Assembly (NCBI RefSeq): GCF_963678635.1
Contig: NC_087064.1
Coordinates: 66,023,548 to 66,087,547, forward strand
Direction: 5' to 3'
DNA length: 64,000 bases
Source of the DNA: Symsagittifera roscoffensis
Taxonomy: Eukaryota; Xenacoelomorpha; Acoela; Convolutidae
The position numbers were made by a program, and so were the translations under genes. This document shows positions 32,129-42,800 of the stretch, piece after piece (position 1 is the first letter of the stretch; each line of letters opens with the position of its first letter). Below the pieces are notes generated by a model. It was not told the DNA's origin and made no database searches. It saw only the letters and a program-made list of their open reading frames with translations.

Positions 32129-34743
32129 CGTGGGCTAAAAAAATTATTATTTTGAGATTGAAAAGCGGTGGTATGGGGTTGTTCAATAATTTGTTCATAA
32201 GTGTTATCATCGTGTGATTGATGTGTCATTATATGCTGTACGGGACTTTGTGATGTGATGAGTCTAAAATTTGGATTATGTGTGATTGCTAAATTTCGAA
32301 AATTTCGTGGGACTAGGGATAGTGGATGGTTATTTGGCAGGGGTGGCAATTGTGGTGCCGTTGGCTGTGTGTCTACATTGTTATGTTCTTCGTCGTATGT
32401 ATTTTGTCGTGTTGTTATTTTTGTGTTATATTCTTTTATTTGTGCGTCTAAAAGAATTTTGTTTATAGATGTGGAAAAGATTCCAAAAAATCCTGCAAAG
32501 AGTATGCGTGCTACACTTGCTTGTCTGTTTACTTGTGTGTGTATAGCACATGTATTGTAGATTCCTTTTAAGAGTGAGAAAAGAAATCCAATAAAGTTAA
32601 ACATTGCGTATAAAATAGTCAATTTTTCTAAGATGTAGTAGGGCCATCCTAGAAAATCTAGGATCTCATTTTTGAGTGTAACAAAGCTAAAAATGTTGAT
32701 TGGTGATATATCTTGGGGACGGTATTTTTCGCCGTTTAGATATATATAATCTTTAATGTCTTTAAAATATCCGCTATAGTCTTGTGTGTAGATATCGGCA
32801 AATCCTGCGGTTTCTGCAAGTTTGCGTAAGTTTTGGTCAATTGATTGTCTTTGTATAGTGTCCATTTGTGTTAGTAACTCTTGGAATTGTTGTGTTCTAA
32901 TGTGATGTTGAATATCTGATTTTGAATAGATTCCTATTGATTGTAAGTCTATATTTGGGTTTCGAGCGATAGCGCGAATGCTTTCTGGTGAAAATTTTTT
33001 GAGTGATTGCATTAATGTGGGGTATGGAGTGAGAAGATAATATTTATTTTCATCAGGGTTTAGTTGTACTACATTGTGGCTATTTTCTGATCCACATGGG
33101 ACTGCGGTATCCCAGAAATAGGTTCTTCGTGAAAGTGTATCCACGAAATGTACTTTATTCTTATAAAAGATAGGGATTCTTTTATAACATCGTTTATCTT
33201 CAAAAACGTATAGTGGTGATACTTTTTTAGTACAAGTATAAAACCATAAGATGTTTCCTTCATAGTCTAAAAAATTTGATCTATTTCCTGATAATAAATA
33301 TCCTGCGTAGGGTATTTTTAATACTGCTAGTGCAAGTGATTGTAATATTTGTGTTCGTTCTAATTCGCATAGTTGATGTAGTGTTTCTAATTCGGAGAGT
33401 GACATTTCTTGAAAAATGCGGCTAATTGTATAGTCTAGTTTCATATCCAAATGAATATCATAGTGGATATTACCAAAATATGTGGTATTCATTAGTGATA
33501 ATTCTTGTAAGCGTGTGCTTCTGGTGTCATAAGGTTTTAGATGTCCACCAGGTTGTCCGTTGCTTTTTTCAAAATTAACTGGTATATAGGATGTTCCTTC
33601 GTTTAGAGGATGACCTGTGGCATATGGGTCGATTTTTACTTTTCCAGTGGTCATGTCGAATCCTTTTTCATATTCAACTAAAATTTCAGAGTATTGTGTT
33701 CTGTGAAGTGGATTTCTGTATTTACATGCAAGTTCTGTTTCTTGATATATTTGAAAACGTGTCAATTTATTTTCTATGTTATCTATGTTTCTAAAATCGG
33801 AACTTAGTTTTCGTGATGGATGGACTTGTTCGTAAGGAATTGATTGTATGAAATATTTTTCGTGAAATTTTATCATACGAGCGTGTATTTTTGCTACTTG
33901 AAATGTTGTACATGTGTCTTCGGGGAACCAAACAATTGTTGCTTGTGTTCTTGTTGTAGGGTCGCAATATCCTTGATCGTTTTTACAAGGTAGTCGGATT
34001 CCTTGATAGATCATTGTATTATCAGATAAATCTCGTGTGAGTTGTATTTTTTCGAGTTGTATTTTCCAATCGAAAAACATTATTTCTTGATATCCTTTAT
34101 TTTTTGTGTCTGCTTTGCAGTTTGATGGGTTATTTATACCAATGTGTGGTATCCAATGTTTATCATGTAGGTCATATGTTAATCGTCCGTGTGCGCCGTT
34201 ATACGGGTATTTTTCGTCTAGTTTTATATGTCCTTGGTGTCTTTCAAGTTGTGATTGATGTACAGAGTCTGAAAAAACTTGAAAATTAACTAATTTTCTT
34301 TGGGAATTTTTATTTTGTGTGATGTTTAGTCTAAGTAATTCATTTTTACAATCGTCGGGATTGAGATGTAAAAGACGTTCTATATTACTTTGATAGAATG
34401 ATTCATGGTCAAGTCGGTTTTTGTTTCCGTTCGAGACTTGTGAACAATGTACTTTCTTTTCGGAAAATGTTGCTGTGAATTTATAACCTGTAACTGTTGT
34501 AGCTCGGGCTTTTGAGTAGAGTGTTGCTATTATATCTGTGGTTTCTATAGCTTGTGGTTCTGTTTCACATTGTGATACTTGATTGATTGCATATTTATGT
34601 AGTGTTTTTTGTTCATTTTCTTCGCAATCGTAATGTGTTACTAATAAATCTTGTGGTCCTGTACGAGGTGAAGGGTTTATGTTTTGAATTGAAGTTACTA
34701 GAAAAAGGAGTTGGAGAAAATTTAATAATTTTAGAATATACAT
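32125..34743 (-). CDS. env: Envelope-like membrane glycoprotein (872 aa)
   Basis: Type I layout. There is a hydrophobic N-terminus (LLNFLQLLFLVTS) followed by Ser/Pro, a probable signal peptide. A long Cys-containing ectodomain follows with several N-glycosylation sites (for example NTTYF, NRSNF). Near the C-terminus are hydrophobic stretches at about 704-728 and 748-760, then a polar cytoplasmic tail of about 110 residues. A compact conserved-looking block starts at Cys519 (CYKRIPIFYKNK) and runs to the VPC Cys. Position after gag-pol and this layout support a retroviral-type envelope. The block around 519 suggests acquisition from a negative-strand RNA virus glycoprotein; that is inference. 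The start overlaps the preceding ATG-less ORF by 13 nt. Confidence 0.82.
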   Translation of the reverse strand: MYILKLLNFLQLLFLVTSIQNINPSPRTGPQDLLVTHYDCEENEQKTLHKYAINQVSQCETEPQAIETTDIIATLYSKARATTVTGYKFTATFSEKKVHCSQVSNGNKNRLDHESFYQSNIERLLHLNPDDCKNELLRLNITQNKNSQRKLVNFQVFSDSVHQSQLERHQGHIKLDEKYPYNGAHGRLTYDLHDKHWIPHIGINNPSNCKADTKNKGYQEIMFFDWKIQLEKIQLTRDLSDNTMIYQGIRLPCKNDQGYCDPTTRTQATIVWFPEDTCTTFQVAKIHARMIKFHEKYFIQSIPYEQVHPSRKLSSDFRNIDNIENKLTRFQIYQETELACKYRNPLHRTQYSEILVEYEKGFDMTTGKVKIDPYATGHPLNEGTSYIPVNFEKSNGQPGGHLKPYDTRSTRLQELSLMNTTYFGNIHYDIHLDMKLDYTISRIFQEMSLSELETLHQLCELERTQILQSLALAVLKIPYAGYLLSGNRSNFLDYEGNILWFYTCTKKVSPLYVFEDKRCYKRIPIFYKNKVHFVDTLSRRTYFWDTAVPCGSENSHNVVQLNPDENKYYLLTPYPTLMQSLKKFSPESIRAIARNPNIDLQSIGIYSKSDIQHHIRTQQFQELLTQMDTIQRQSIDQNLRKLAETAGFADIYTQDYSGYFKDIKDYIYLNGEKYRPQDISPINIFSFVTLKNEILDFLGWPYYILEKLTILYAMFNFIGFLFSLLKGIYNTCAIHTQVNRQASVARILFAGFFGIFSTSINKILLDAQIKEYNTKITTRQNTYDEEHNNVDTQPTAPQLPPLPNNHPLSLVPRNFRNLAITHNPNFRLITSQSPVQHIMTHQSHDDNTYEQIIEQPHTTAFQSQNNNFFSPR

Positions 34744-35867
34744 GTGTATGATAATCCTGAGTATGGATTATAAAATGTAATGTAACCAATTGTGTTTTTG
34801 GTGTATCTGTCGTATTTATATATTACTTCGGTAGTTATAAACGGTGGTGGTAGTGATTGAGCTGTGATGTTAGGTGGATTTAATGGGTAGGGATGTTGTG
34901 TAATATTGTTTAATTTAACTGTGATTTCAAACTTTAATTGTAAACTGTTTTGTTGGAGTATTTGAATATTGTGATCACGGATATCGTTGTGAATATCTTG
35001 GCGATATTGTAATCTATTAAGTGCCCAGTTATGAAGGCGGTTACTTTCTTGATGCTGTCCAAATAATGGTGGAGGTGCTGTGAATGTATTCCAATCTAAT
35101 CTTAAAGGAATATTTACTGAAGATTGTTCTCGATATCTGGCGTCGAGATTATTTGGAAAATTTAAGTTAAAGGGTAGTGGTGAAAATTGACTTGTTGATG
35201 GTGTTGATGGTAGTGATAGTGTTTCTGGTAGTGATGAGGATGTTGTTGTATCCGTAGAAATATCTATGGGGTCATTGGCTAAATTTGGTTCACCTTGTGT
35301 AAATGAATGTGTAGTCCAATATGGTAGTCGTGATGTTAGGTTTGGGGGGTTAAAAGGGTTTTCTCGTATTTGTTCAGATGTTGGTGTTGAACCTAAGTAG
35401 TCTGAAGGTAGACTTGAAGTGCTTCGTTGTGAAAGAAGTGTAGGGGTTTCTGGTGTGATACCAGTGGTGTTTTCTGGAGTAGTTTGTGTTGGGGATTGAG
35501 GTATATCAAAATGAACTCGGGGAGTTTGAAAATTTCTATTTCGTCGAGGATGTATAATTTGTCTATTTATTTCTGTTGTGTTTTGGTTTTGACTAAGGTT
35601 TCGTATTCTACTTAGTTCTTGTGGTAGTGTTGGGTAAAGATTATATGTTGGTTCACTTAGAGGTGCTTGTCGTTGAACTGGTTCTAGTGGTTCAGATAAA
35701 CGAGCGTGCCGTTCTTCAAAGGTGTATGGATTGTCTTGAAAAGAAATTCGTGTAGATGTTTGAGGATTTTGAGTAGTTGAAGGTGGTGTTGGATTATCTT
35801 GGGATGATGTCGGTGAAGACTGATTTTGTGACTGTTGGGTAGCAATTTTTGATGGATTTTTGAATTG
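34731..35867 (-). CDS. 378-codon ORF with no ATG, GTG, TTG or CTG codon
   Basis: Translating the - strand gives 378 sense codons between TAA at 35868-35870 and TAA at 34731-34733. None is ATG, GTG, TTG or CTG, so start-based ORF finders miss it. Residues 1 to about 260 are Pro/Ser/Thr/Gln-rich. About 265-378 look folded: RLDWNTFTAPPPLFG, a helix NRLHNWALNRLQYRQDI, two N-glycosylation sequons (NNIT, PNIT), and an aromatic end YNPYSGLSYTCIF. It overlaps the envelope ATG by 13 nt and follows the 62-aa membrane ORF within 6 nt. Expression would need splicing to an upstream ATG, a non-standard start or some recoding. An acceptor-like TTTCTTTTCAAG ends at 35735. Function unknown. Confidence 0.7.
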   Translation of the reverse strand, partial: QFKNPSKIATQQSQNQSSPTSSQDNPTPPSTTQNPQTSTRISFQDNPYTFEERHARLSEPLEPVQRQAPLSEPTYNLYPTLPQELSRIRNLSQNQNTTEINRQIIHPRRNRNFQTPRVHFDIPQSPTQTTPENTTGITPETPTLLSQRSTSSLPSDYLGSTPTSEQIRENPFNPPNLTSRLPYWTTHSFTQGEPNLANDPIDISTDTTTSSSLPETLSLPSTPSTSQFSPLPFNLNFPNNLDARYREQSSVNIPLRLDWNTFTAPPPLFGQHQESNRLHNWALNRLQYRQDIHNDIRDHNIQILQQNSLQLKFEITVKLNNITQHPYPLNPPNITAQSLPPPFITTEVIYKYDRYTKNTIGYITFYNPYSGLSYTCIF

Positions 35868-35872
35868 TTACT

Positions 35873-36061
35873 TTAGTGAGAAGGTTTATGTTTATTATAA
35901 TATTCTTCTAAAAAAAGAATTAGGAAAATTGTTGCTAGGGCAAATGTGATGATTGCTTTCTTTATACATTTACATATGGTCAAAATGAGGGATGATAAAA
36001 ATGTTATAAAGATTACAAACAATAGAAAAATATCAGTTCTACTGAAAATTGTTCGTATCAT
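35873..36061 (-). CDS. Short membrane protein (62 aa), Ty3 element
   Basis: A short Arg/Thr start (MIRTIFSRTD) is followed by a hydrophobic segment at about residues 11-30 (IFLLFVIFITFLSSLILTIC), a CKCIKK linker, a second hydrophobic segment at about 36-51 and a polar tail. Its ATG overlaps the stop of the 76-aa ORF as ATGA (36061-36058). No family was recognised; a viroporin-like or envelope-accessory role is only a guess. Preservation next to another membrane ORF in a G-poor AT-rich stretch is suggestive, but chance hydrophobicity cannot be excluded. Confidence 0.55.
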   Translation of the reverse strand: MIRTIFSRTDIFLLFVIFITFLSSLILTICKCIKKAIITFALATIFLILFLEEYYNKHKPSH

Positions 36062-36288
36062 TTAGACAAGTTGTTAAAATCGTACCTGTGGATATATTCA
36101 AGGGTTTTGGAAAGTTGGAGGTATAGTTCAATTATTGTGTAGAAAATTAAGAAAATATTACAAAAAATTATTATGATTATTAGAAAAGATTCGATGATAT
36201 CAAAAAGAAATATTATAAAAGTTTGGAGTATTGAAAAAAAATGTTTAAAATTGATAAGTTTTTGAACGACTGTTTGAGAGAAAAGCAT
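36058..36288 (-). CDS. Short membrane protein (76 aa), Ty3 element
   Basis: ATG start, then MLFSQTVVQKLINFKHFF, then a very hydrophobic Ile/Phe-rich core (FIIFLFDIIESFLIIIIIFC and on to about residue 56) and a polar end LEYIHRYDFNNLSK. It probably spans the membrane once or twice. Its stop overlaps the next ATG by ATGA. It lies 600 nt after gag-pol, at the head of the cluster of small ORFs leading to env. No homolog is known to me. Confidence 0.55.
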   Translation of the reverse strand: MLFSQTVVQKLINFKHFFSILQTFIIFLFDIIESFLIIIIIFCNIFLIFYTIIELYLQLSKTLEYIHRYDFNNLSK

Positions 36289-36888
36289 TTAAGAAATGAT
36301 CTCTTGGTCGAATATTTTTTGCTGTTTGAGGCGATTTTCTAGTGTGGTCGAATTATTTATTAGTTTTTTGACAAGTGGGTTGAGTTTCGTAAAAATTTGT
36401 TGGGGGCAATTTTCATGGTGACTGGGAGGTCGTGTTTTTCTTTATTTTTGTTTGTCAAATGATCCGGGGTATGGTGAGATTTTTATACTTTAGGCTAATT
36501 AAAATTTTCATTTTGTGACTTTAGGCTAAGTTATCAAATTTGTTTTGGGGGTATTCGTGGTCTGAGTTGGGGAAATATTGTTGATCTTTGGGTTATTAGA
36601 TAAGGGAGGGGTACGGTATTATGGTGATATTTATTTTAGCTGTCAAGTTGGAGTGGTTTGCTTATTTTTAACCTGGAGGTTGTAAAGTTATAGTTAGAGA
36701 TGTGCCTGGAGTTCTAGATTATTCGTCTAATTGATCTTAGTTTGAGTTAGAGAAAGTGGCGGATTGGATGAATCCTATTGGTCTATTTTGAACTATAATT
36801 ATTGCGTACTTGTGAGCATGTTATTTTGAAAAAATGAAATGAAAAATGTTACGGAGGTTTCAAGATTGTGAAGTGTAAAATTTTAAAA
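36289..36888 (-). other. Gap between gag-pol and the env-side gene cluster
   Basis: No ORF of note in either direction. It is the natural place for a splice acceptor or other signal for expressing the downstream ORFs, but no acceptor stands out. Confidence 0.5.
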
Positions 36889-39800
36889 TTACTTTTTAAA
36901 TTCTACTTTCTTTAATATTTTAGATTGGGGGATGAACATTTTGTAGTTTTTACGTGGTTGATTTCGGAGTCTTGTTGTTTTTCTATGTTCTGATTTGTCT
37001 ATTTCTTCTTGGGGTATTATTTGTTCTGTCATTTTTCTATTTTTTCTTTGTTTTGGAGATTCTTTTTGGTTTTGCGTATTGTTTTTTGTGACGGTTGGTT
37101 TTGTGTTTTGATTTTCGGTGGGGTTATCATTTTGTTCTGTGTTTTTCAGATGTGGTGCATTTTGAACGATTTTTAATCCTGTGAAAGAATATAATTGAGT
37201 TAATTCACGGAGTGCGTATTCTTTTGGGTAATAAGGTAATAGGTTGTTTCGATGTTGAACGATTTCTTTTTTGTTTGAGTCGATAATTTTATATGTGACA
37301 TCAGTGGGTTTTGCAATTATTTGGTATGGTCCTTTTCGAAGGGGTTGTAATTTTTTAGAAATTCCTTTTTGAGTATTAAAATTAGGTATTAAAACAAATG
37401 TTCCAATTTTTAAATCGGAAGCTGGTGTAAATCGTGAATTGATTTGTTCATTTATATTTTGTCTTTGTAATAATTTTTTTGTTATTTTTTGGTAAATTTC
37501 ATTGTGTTTCTTATCTCTATTTAAAATCCATTCGGTGTGTGTACCGGAGGCTAATTTAAGAATTTGTGGGTGATGAAAATGATCTTCATCGTGCGTATGT
37601 AATGGTAGGTTATAACAAATTGAGTCTTTATTTGGTTGACAATAACCTTGTGCGTTTTTATGGGAATTTGCTGTAAACATTATTGGTTTGCGTGGCTTTT
37701 GGTTGAAAACCATTTCGTATGGTGACATTCCTAAAGTTGTCGTGATTTGTGAATTATATGCTAAGGGAAATAATTTTACATCTGCTGACCATTCGGTATA
37801 TTTTGTATCATTTCCGTTGATGATACATCTAAGATATTCTTGTAGTGAACGGTTCATACCTTCGACTAAGCCGTTTGTCCAAGGTGCATGAGATGTACGT
37901 GGTTTGTGTTTAATGTTGTATAAATGACATAGTGTTATTATTTCATTATTTATGAATTCTGTACCATTGTCTGTGACTAAAATTTCTGGTAGTCCGAATT
38001 TTGCTATCCAGTGTTCATAGAGTGTTGTATATGCGTAATAAGCATTACAATGTGGTACTGGGTTAAGTGCTACATAGTGTGTGAATGCGTCAACAATTAC
38101 CATAATGTAGGAGTTTCCTTCTGATGAGGGTGAAATTGGTCCTTTAGTATCAAATGAGATACGGTGATTAAAGTACAGACTTTGTCCTTTAAAATCTTGT
38201 TTTTGTGCTATTTGTTTTTGATTTGGGTAAGGTTTATTCAGTTGACATACTATACAATCATTGCATAGTACTTTTATCCAAATTGGTGCATTTGGGAAGT
38301 AAAAATTTTGTATAAAATTTGAATATGTTTTCTCTGATCCAGAGTGTCCTTTAATATTTTGTGTATGTGATATATTAAAAGCTATAAGAATCATACTTAT
38401 AGGAAGACAGGGAACTGTAGATTCATTTAGGTTATACTCTAAAAGGTCTGTTTTTTCGTTAATTGTTGTGTTGTTAAATTTGCGAAAGTATCGGAGGAGT
38501 GTTTTATTTCCTAGAATGGTTGAATCTGCTTTGATAGGTTTAGTTTTATATTTATGCCATGATTTCAGTTGTCGAATTATTGGGTCAAGGTTTTGATATT
38601 GTTTCAGTGTTGAAATTGTAATTGTTTCTGTTGGGGGGAGAAAAATGTTTTCGATTTCTAATTTAGGTAAGGGTATTGTATCAAGTGGGTCGTGAAGGTC
38701 AAAAACTTGATTTATTGTGTATTTTGAATCACTTGTTTGGGGTCCTGATAAATTTATTTTATCAGTTAAATCTTCTTTTTCAATTAGTGGAAAATGATCT
38801 TTTTTAGGCAGGTGTTGTTTTGTTCGTTTTTGTTGGGTGTTATTTTTTATCCATTGAGAATATGGGATTGGTTTGAAAGTTGAGGTTCCAAGTAAATCAA
38901 CTTCATAATGATTATTTTGACAATCTAGATAAAGTGGAAAATGTTGTAAATTATTTATTTGTGATTGTTCAATATCAGTTTTTACTGCATATTTGCATTC
39001 TAATCGGGGTGATGTTTCGTTTTCTGCAAGGTAGAATTTTATATTTTTGGGTATTTCAACTGTGGTTTTTCGTGTAAGTAATTCAGGTGGTGTATTTCGA
39101 CTTAAGGTGTCTGGTAATGCAAGATTTTTTCCTGCAGTCCAAACTATATGTAAGTTTGGAAATTTCATTAGAATTAGTTGAAATCTGTAAACTCGGTGGT
39201 TTGGGTTAGATTTCTGTGTGAAGAGAAAAATGATTGGTTTGTGATCTGTGAATAAAACTGTGGGATGTTTTGATCCAAGTATCAGAAATTCATATTCTGT
39301 AAGTGTATAGATTATGGCTGTACATTCTCTCATTAGAGTTGAGAGTCTTAGCTCTGCTTGAGTGAATAATCGAGAGTTTGCTGATATAAGGTTCATTTTA
39401 TTTGTACCATTATGTGATTGTAATAGTGCTGCGCCGATGCCAAAGTTCGAAGCATCGCACATTGCATAAAATGGTTGATCAGGGTCTGGAATTGTGTTTG
39501 AAATTTGTTCGGTTAAAAGTTTCTTTATTTCTTCGAATCGTGTTTGATGTTCTGTATTCCATTCAAAATTATTTTGTTGTCTAAGGATGTTGTAAAATGG
39601 TCGTAGATATAATTGCATTTTATAAACATATTTACTTAAAAAGTTTAACATTCCAAGGAATTCTTGGATTTTCTTTTTATTTGTTGGTGGTTGAAGTTTT
39701 TGAATAGCGTCAATGCGTGATTTCAGTGGAGTGATTGTTTTTCTTTCTATGTTATGTCCTAAGAATTTAACTTTTGTCAAAAAGAAGTGTGATTTATCGG

Positions 39801-42800
39801 GGGCGGCCTTCAGATTTTCGTTCTGAAGTATTTGGTGATATGTTTCTAAAACTTTGAACATTTCGTCTTTTGTTTGTGATTGCATAAAAACATCGTCTAG
39901 ATAGGTGATTGCGTTTTTCTTGAGTATCAGTGGTCTAAAAATTTTGCTCATAAAAGCTGAAAATGCTGCTGGTCCTATGGATATTCCATAGAATAAGCGG
40001 TTAAATTCATATTGTTGGTTTCCGATAACAAATTGTGTTAAACGTCGTGATTGTTCATCTAGTGGCATTTGATTGTATGCACTATTCATGTCGGCGGTTG
40101 TGAAGTATTTGCCGTTTATTTTTGTTAAAATAACTTGTATTGGTTCAATGGGCCAATTACATTTTGATTCATCTATGAGTGAATTGAGGTATCTAGCATC
40201 GAGAACGATTTTTAATGATTCTCCTTTAGCTAGAATGATAACGGGGTTGATGAATGTGTTGCCTTTTGGTTGTTCTTCTTTGTTTACTGGTGATATAATA
40301 TTGTATTGTTCTAAAATATCGAGTAATCTGTTTACTTTATCATGTAAGTGAATTGGTACTTTACTTGCTCTTTGTTTTTTGAAAACTGCGTCAGGTTTTA
40401 ATGGGAGATGTAGTGATGAACTTATTTTACCAACATCGAATTTTGATGTTGCATAGACTGATGAATATTTAATTAGCTGTTTGGCTAATTTTTCGAATTC
40501 GTCTTGTGTTATTTGTGAATGTTGGAAGTTAAACATTGTTAAGAATTTTTGTTGGTGCTCTGTGTAATTACTTATGTTGAATGTAGGTTTGAAATATGGA
40601 GTTTTTGTGAAATAATCCGTATTTCTGTTTTCGTTACTTATTATATTATTTATAGATAATTCTTCATTAAGAATTGTAGATTGGCATATATCTAGTAATT
40701 GGAGTATATTATTTACGCGATAGGCTTTTTCGTGTATTGGTGTTATTGTAGCGTTGGTTTCACAATATCCTAGAAGTCCTAAAGGTAATGTTACTTGGTA
40801 AGGTGTGTTGTTATAAACATGTAAAGAAATTATATCTGAATTCGAATTTTTCAAATATTTTATTGAAGAGATTGTGATTTTGAAAAATTTATGAATAGGT
40901 TTGAATTCAAAATCTGACATATAAAATTTTTGTTTGTTTTGTTCTTTATCATATTGGTGAACTTGTTTGATTGAAAAATTATAGATGTTTCCTGATAGTG
41001 GTTTCAGGTGTTTTCTTTGTTGGTTATATATTGGATAGAATTTCGAAAAGAATGGTGGTTGTTTATTTAATCTTTGAAAAAATGTTAAGGATGTTTCTTT
41101 TGTTTTTGTATATTTATCTTTGATTAATATTTTACTATTTAGTATGTTAATTGTTGGTATATACTTTGAAATAAATGGTATTCCAATGATATTATATTTA
41201 ATATCAGTGATATGGAATATTTGTTTGAATGGTTTATTTAAAATTTTGCTTTGCTCTATTGTTCTGGTAGGGAGGAGAAATAATTGGATTTTTCCGTAGT
41301 TTATCAATGTTGATCCTTGTGCTGTTGCTAGCTTGCTGGAGGTTTCCAGAGGTGTTAGCTTTGGGTGTAAGGATTTTATTTCATTCCATGTGGGAATGTT
41401 TATTATGTTTGATTCTGCTCCTGAATCAATTAAAAAATCTATTTCAAGGTCTGGTGGTTGAAATTCTTTATTTCTTGGGCTTTCTAAGAGAAATGGTATT
41501 GTCCAAATTTTTTCTTTGGGTTGTTCTTTTTGTATATTTTGGTAGATGTGGTTTGTATTCAAGCATTTTGTTTTGGCATTTTGATCTGGTTGTGCTGTAG
41601 TATTTTTTGCATTTGTTTCTTGCGTTGTTGGTGTGGAATTTATGGGTGTAGTGTAATGATTTTGAAGAAATTTTGATTGATTTTCATATATATGTGATGG
41701 AAAGGGTTGTTCATATATAACAGATTCATAGTCATTTTCGACTTTTATCATATTGATAGCAAGAGTGTTTTCAGTATCACTTTCTGAATCTGATGATGTA
41801 CAATTTATTTGATTGAGTTGTAACGTATCGGTTACTGTGTCATCAATACCTGGGGGGTCTGATGTTGTTTCTGGATTAGATTGTACTTGATTGATTTGTC
41901 TTTGATGTTTAGGTGTACTGCTTCTATGACGATTATTAGATGTATTATAGTGATTATTATTTCGGTGTGGTGATTTGGAATAATTTCTGTAACGATTATT
42001 ATAACTTGGGTGTCGATTTTGTGAATTATTTCGCGATCTGTTTTGATAATTGTTGTTTGGTCTGTTATAGTTCGATCTATTATATGAGTTATTTCTTGAT
42101 CGATTGTTTGGGTAATTCTGGTTTCGGTTGTTTGAATAACTTCTATTTCTATTATAGGAGTAGTTTCTATTCCTATTGTATGATGAATTTCGTGATTGGT
42201 TGTTTGGATAGTAGTTATTTCTTGGTTGGGAATTAGATCTAGAAACAAATCGTTGTGTATTCGAATTTGATCTGGAGTAGTTATTTCTACTATTTGGTCT
42301 ATTGTAGTGATTTTGTGATGAATTATACGTGTTTCTTCGTTCTGGTGATCTTCCTCTATAACTTGAGTTATATGGGGATTGATTTCTTGTATAACTTGTA
42401 TTGTTCGGAAGTGGCTTTCCTGAACTGTTGTTGCTGTATACATTTTTGTTTGGTAGATTTTGATCTTTTTTCATGTATTGATAGAATGATTTATTTGGTT
42501 CTTTGTATTTTTGAGGTTTATTTTGACTATCTTGCTGTTTTTGTCTACATTCGGAAATACTATGTCCGTATCGTCGGCAATAATTACACCATTTTTTGAA
42601 AGATGGTTTGCCTTTAAAGTTCGGGTTCTTTTCGTAAATATTGAGTATTTCAGTGATTTTTTCAACGAGATCTGTTTCTGATTCTTGTATATTATTAATA
42701 TTAGTGGGAGTCGTTTCAATTTTGTTAACGTATTGTAATTTCAGATTTTCCGTTTCTTCTAGTTTCATCGTAATTTCTGCTTGTTCTAGTTTGTCTACTA

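Noticed and set aside
35860-35890. Simple -1 or +1 frameshift from the 62-aa ORF into the ATG-less ORF
   Set aside because: The receiving frame has a TAA at 35870-35868 downstream of the point where the 62-aa frame ends (35875-35873), so a shift before the stop would terminate again.
41832-42443. 203-codon - strand ORF inside gag-pol in another frame
   Set aside because: It lies over the Asn/Ser/Arg/Tyr-rich gag tail and is an Ile/Thr-rich frame shadow of low-complexity sequence with no supporting features.
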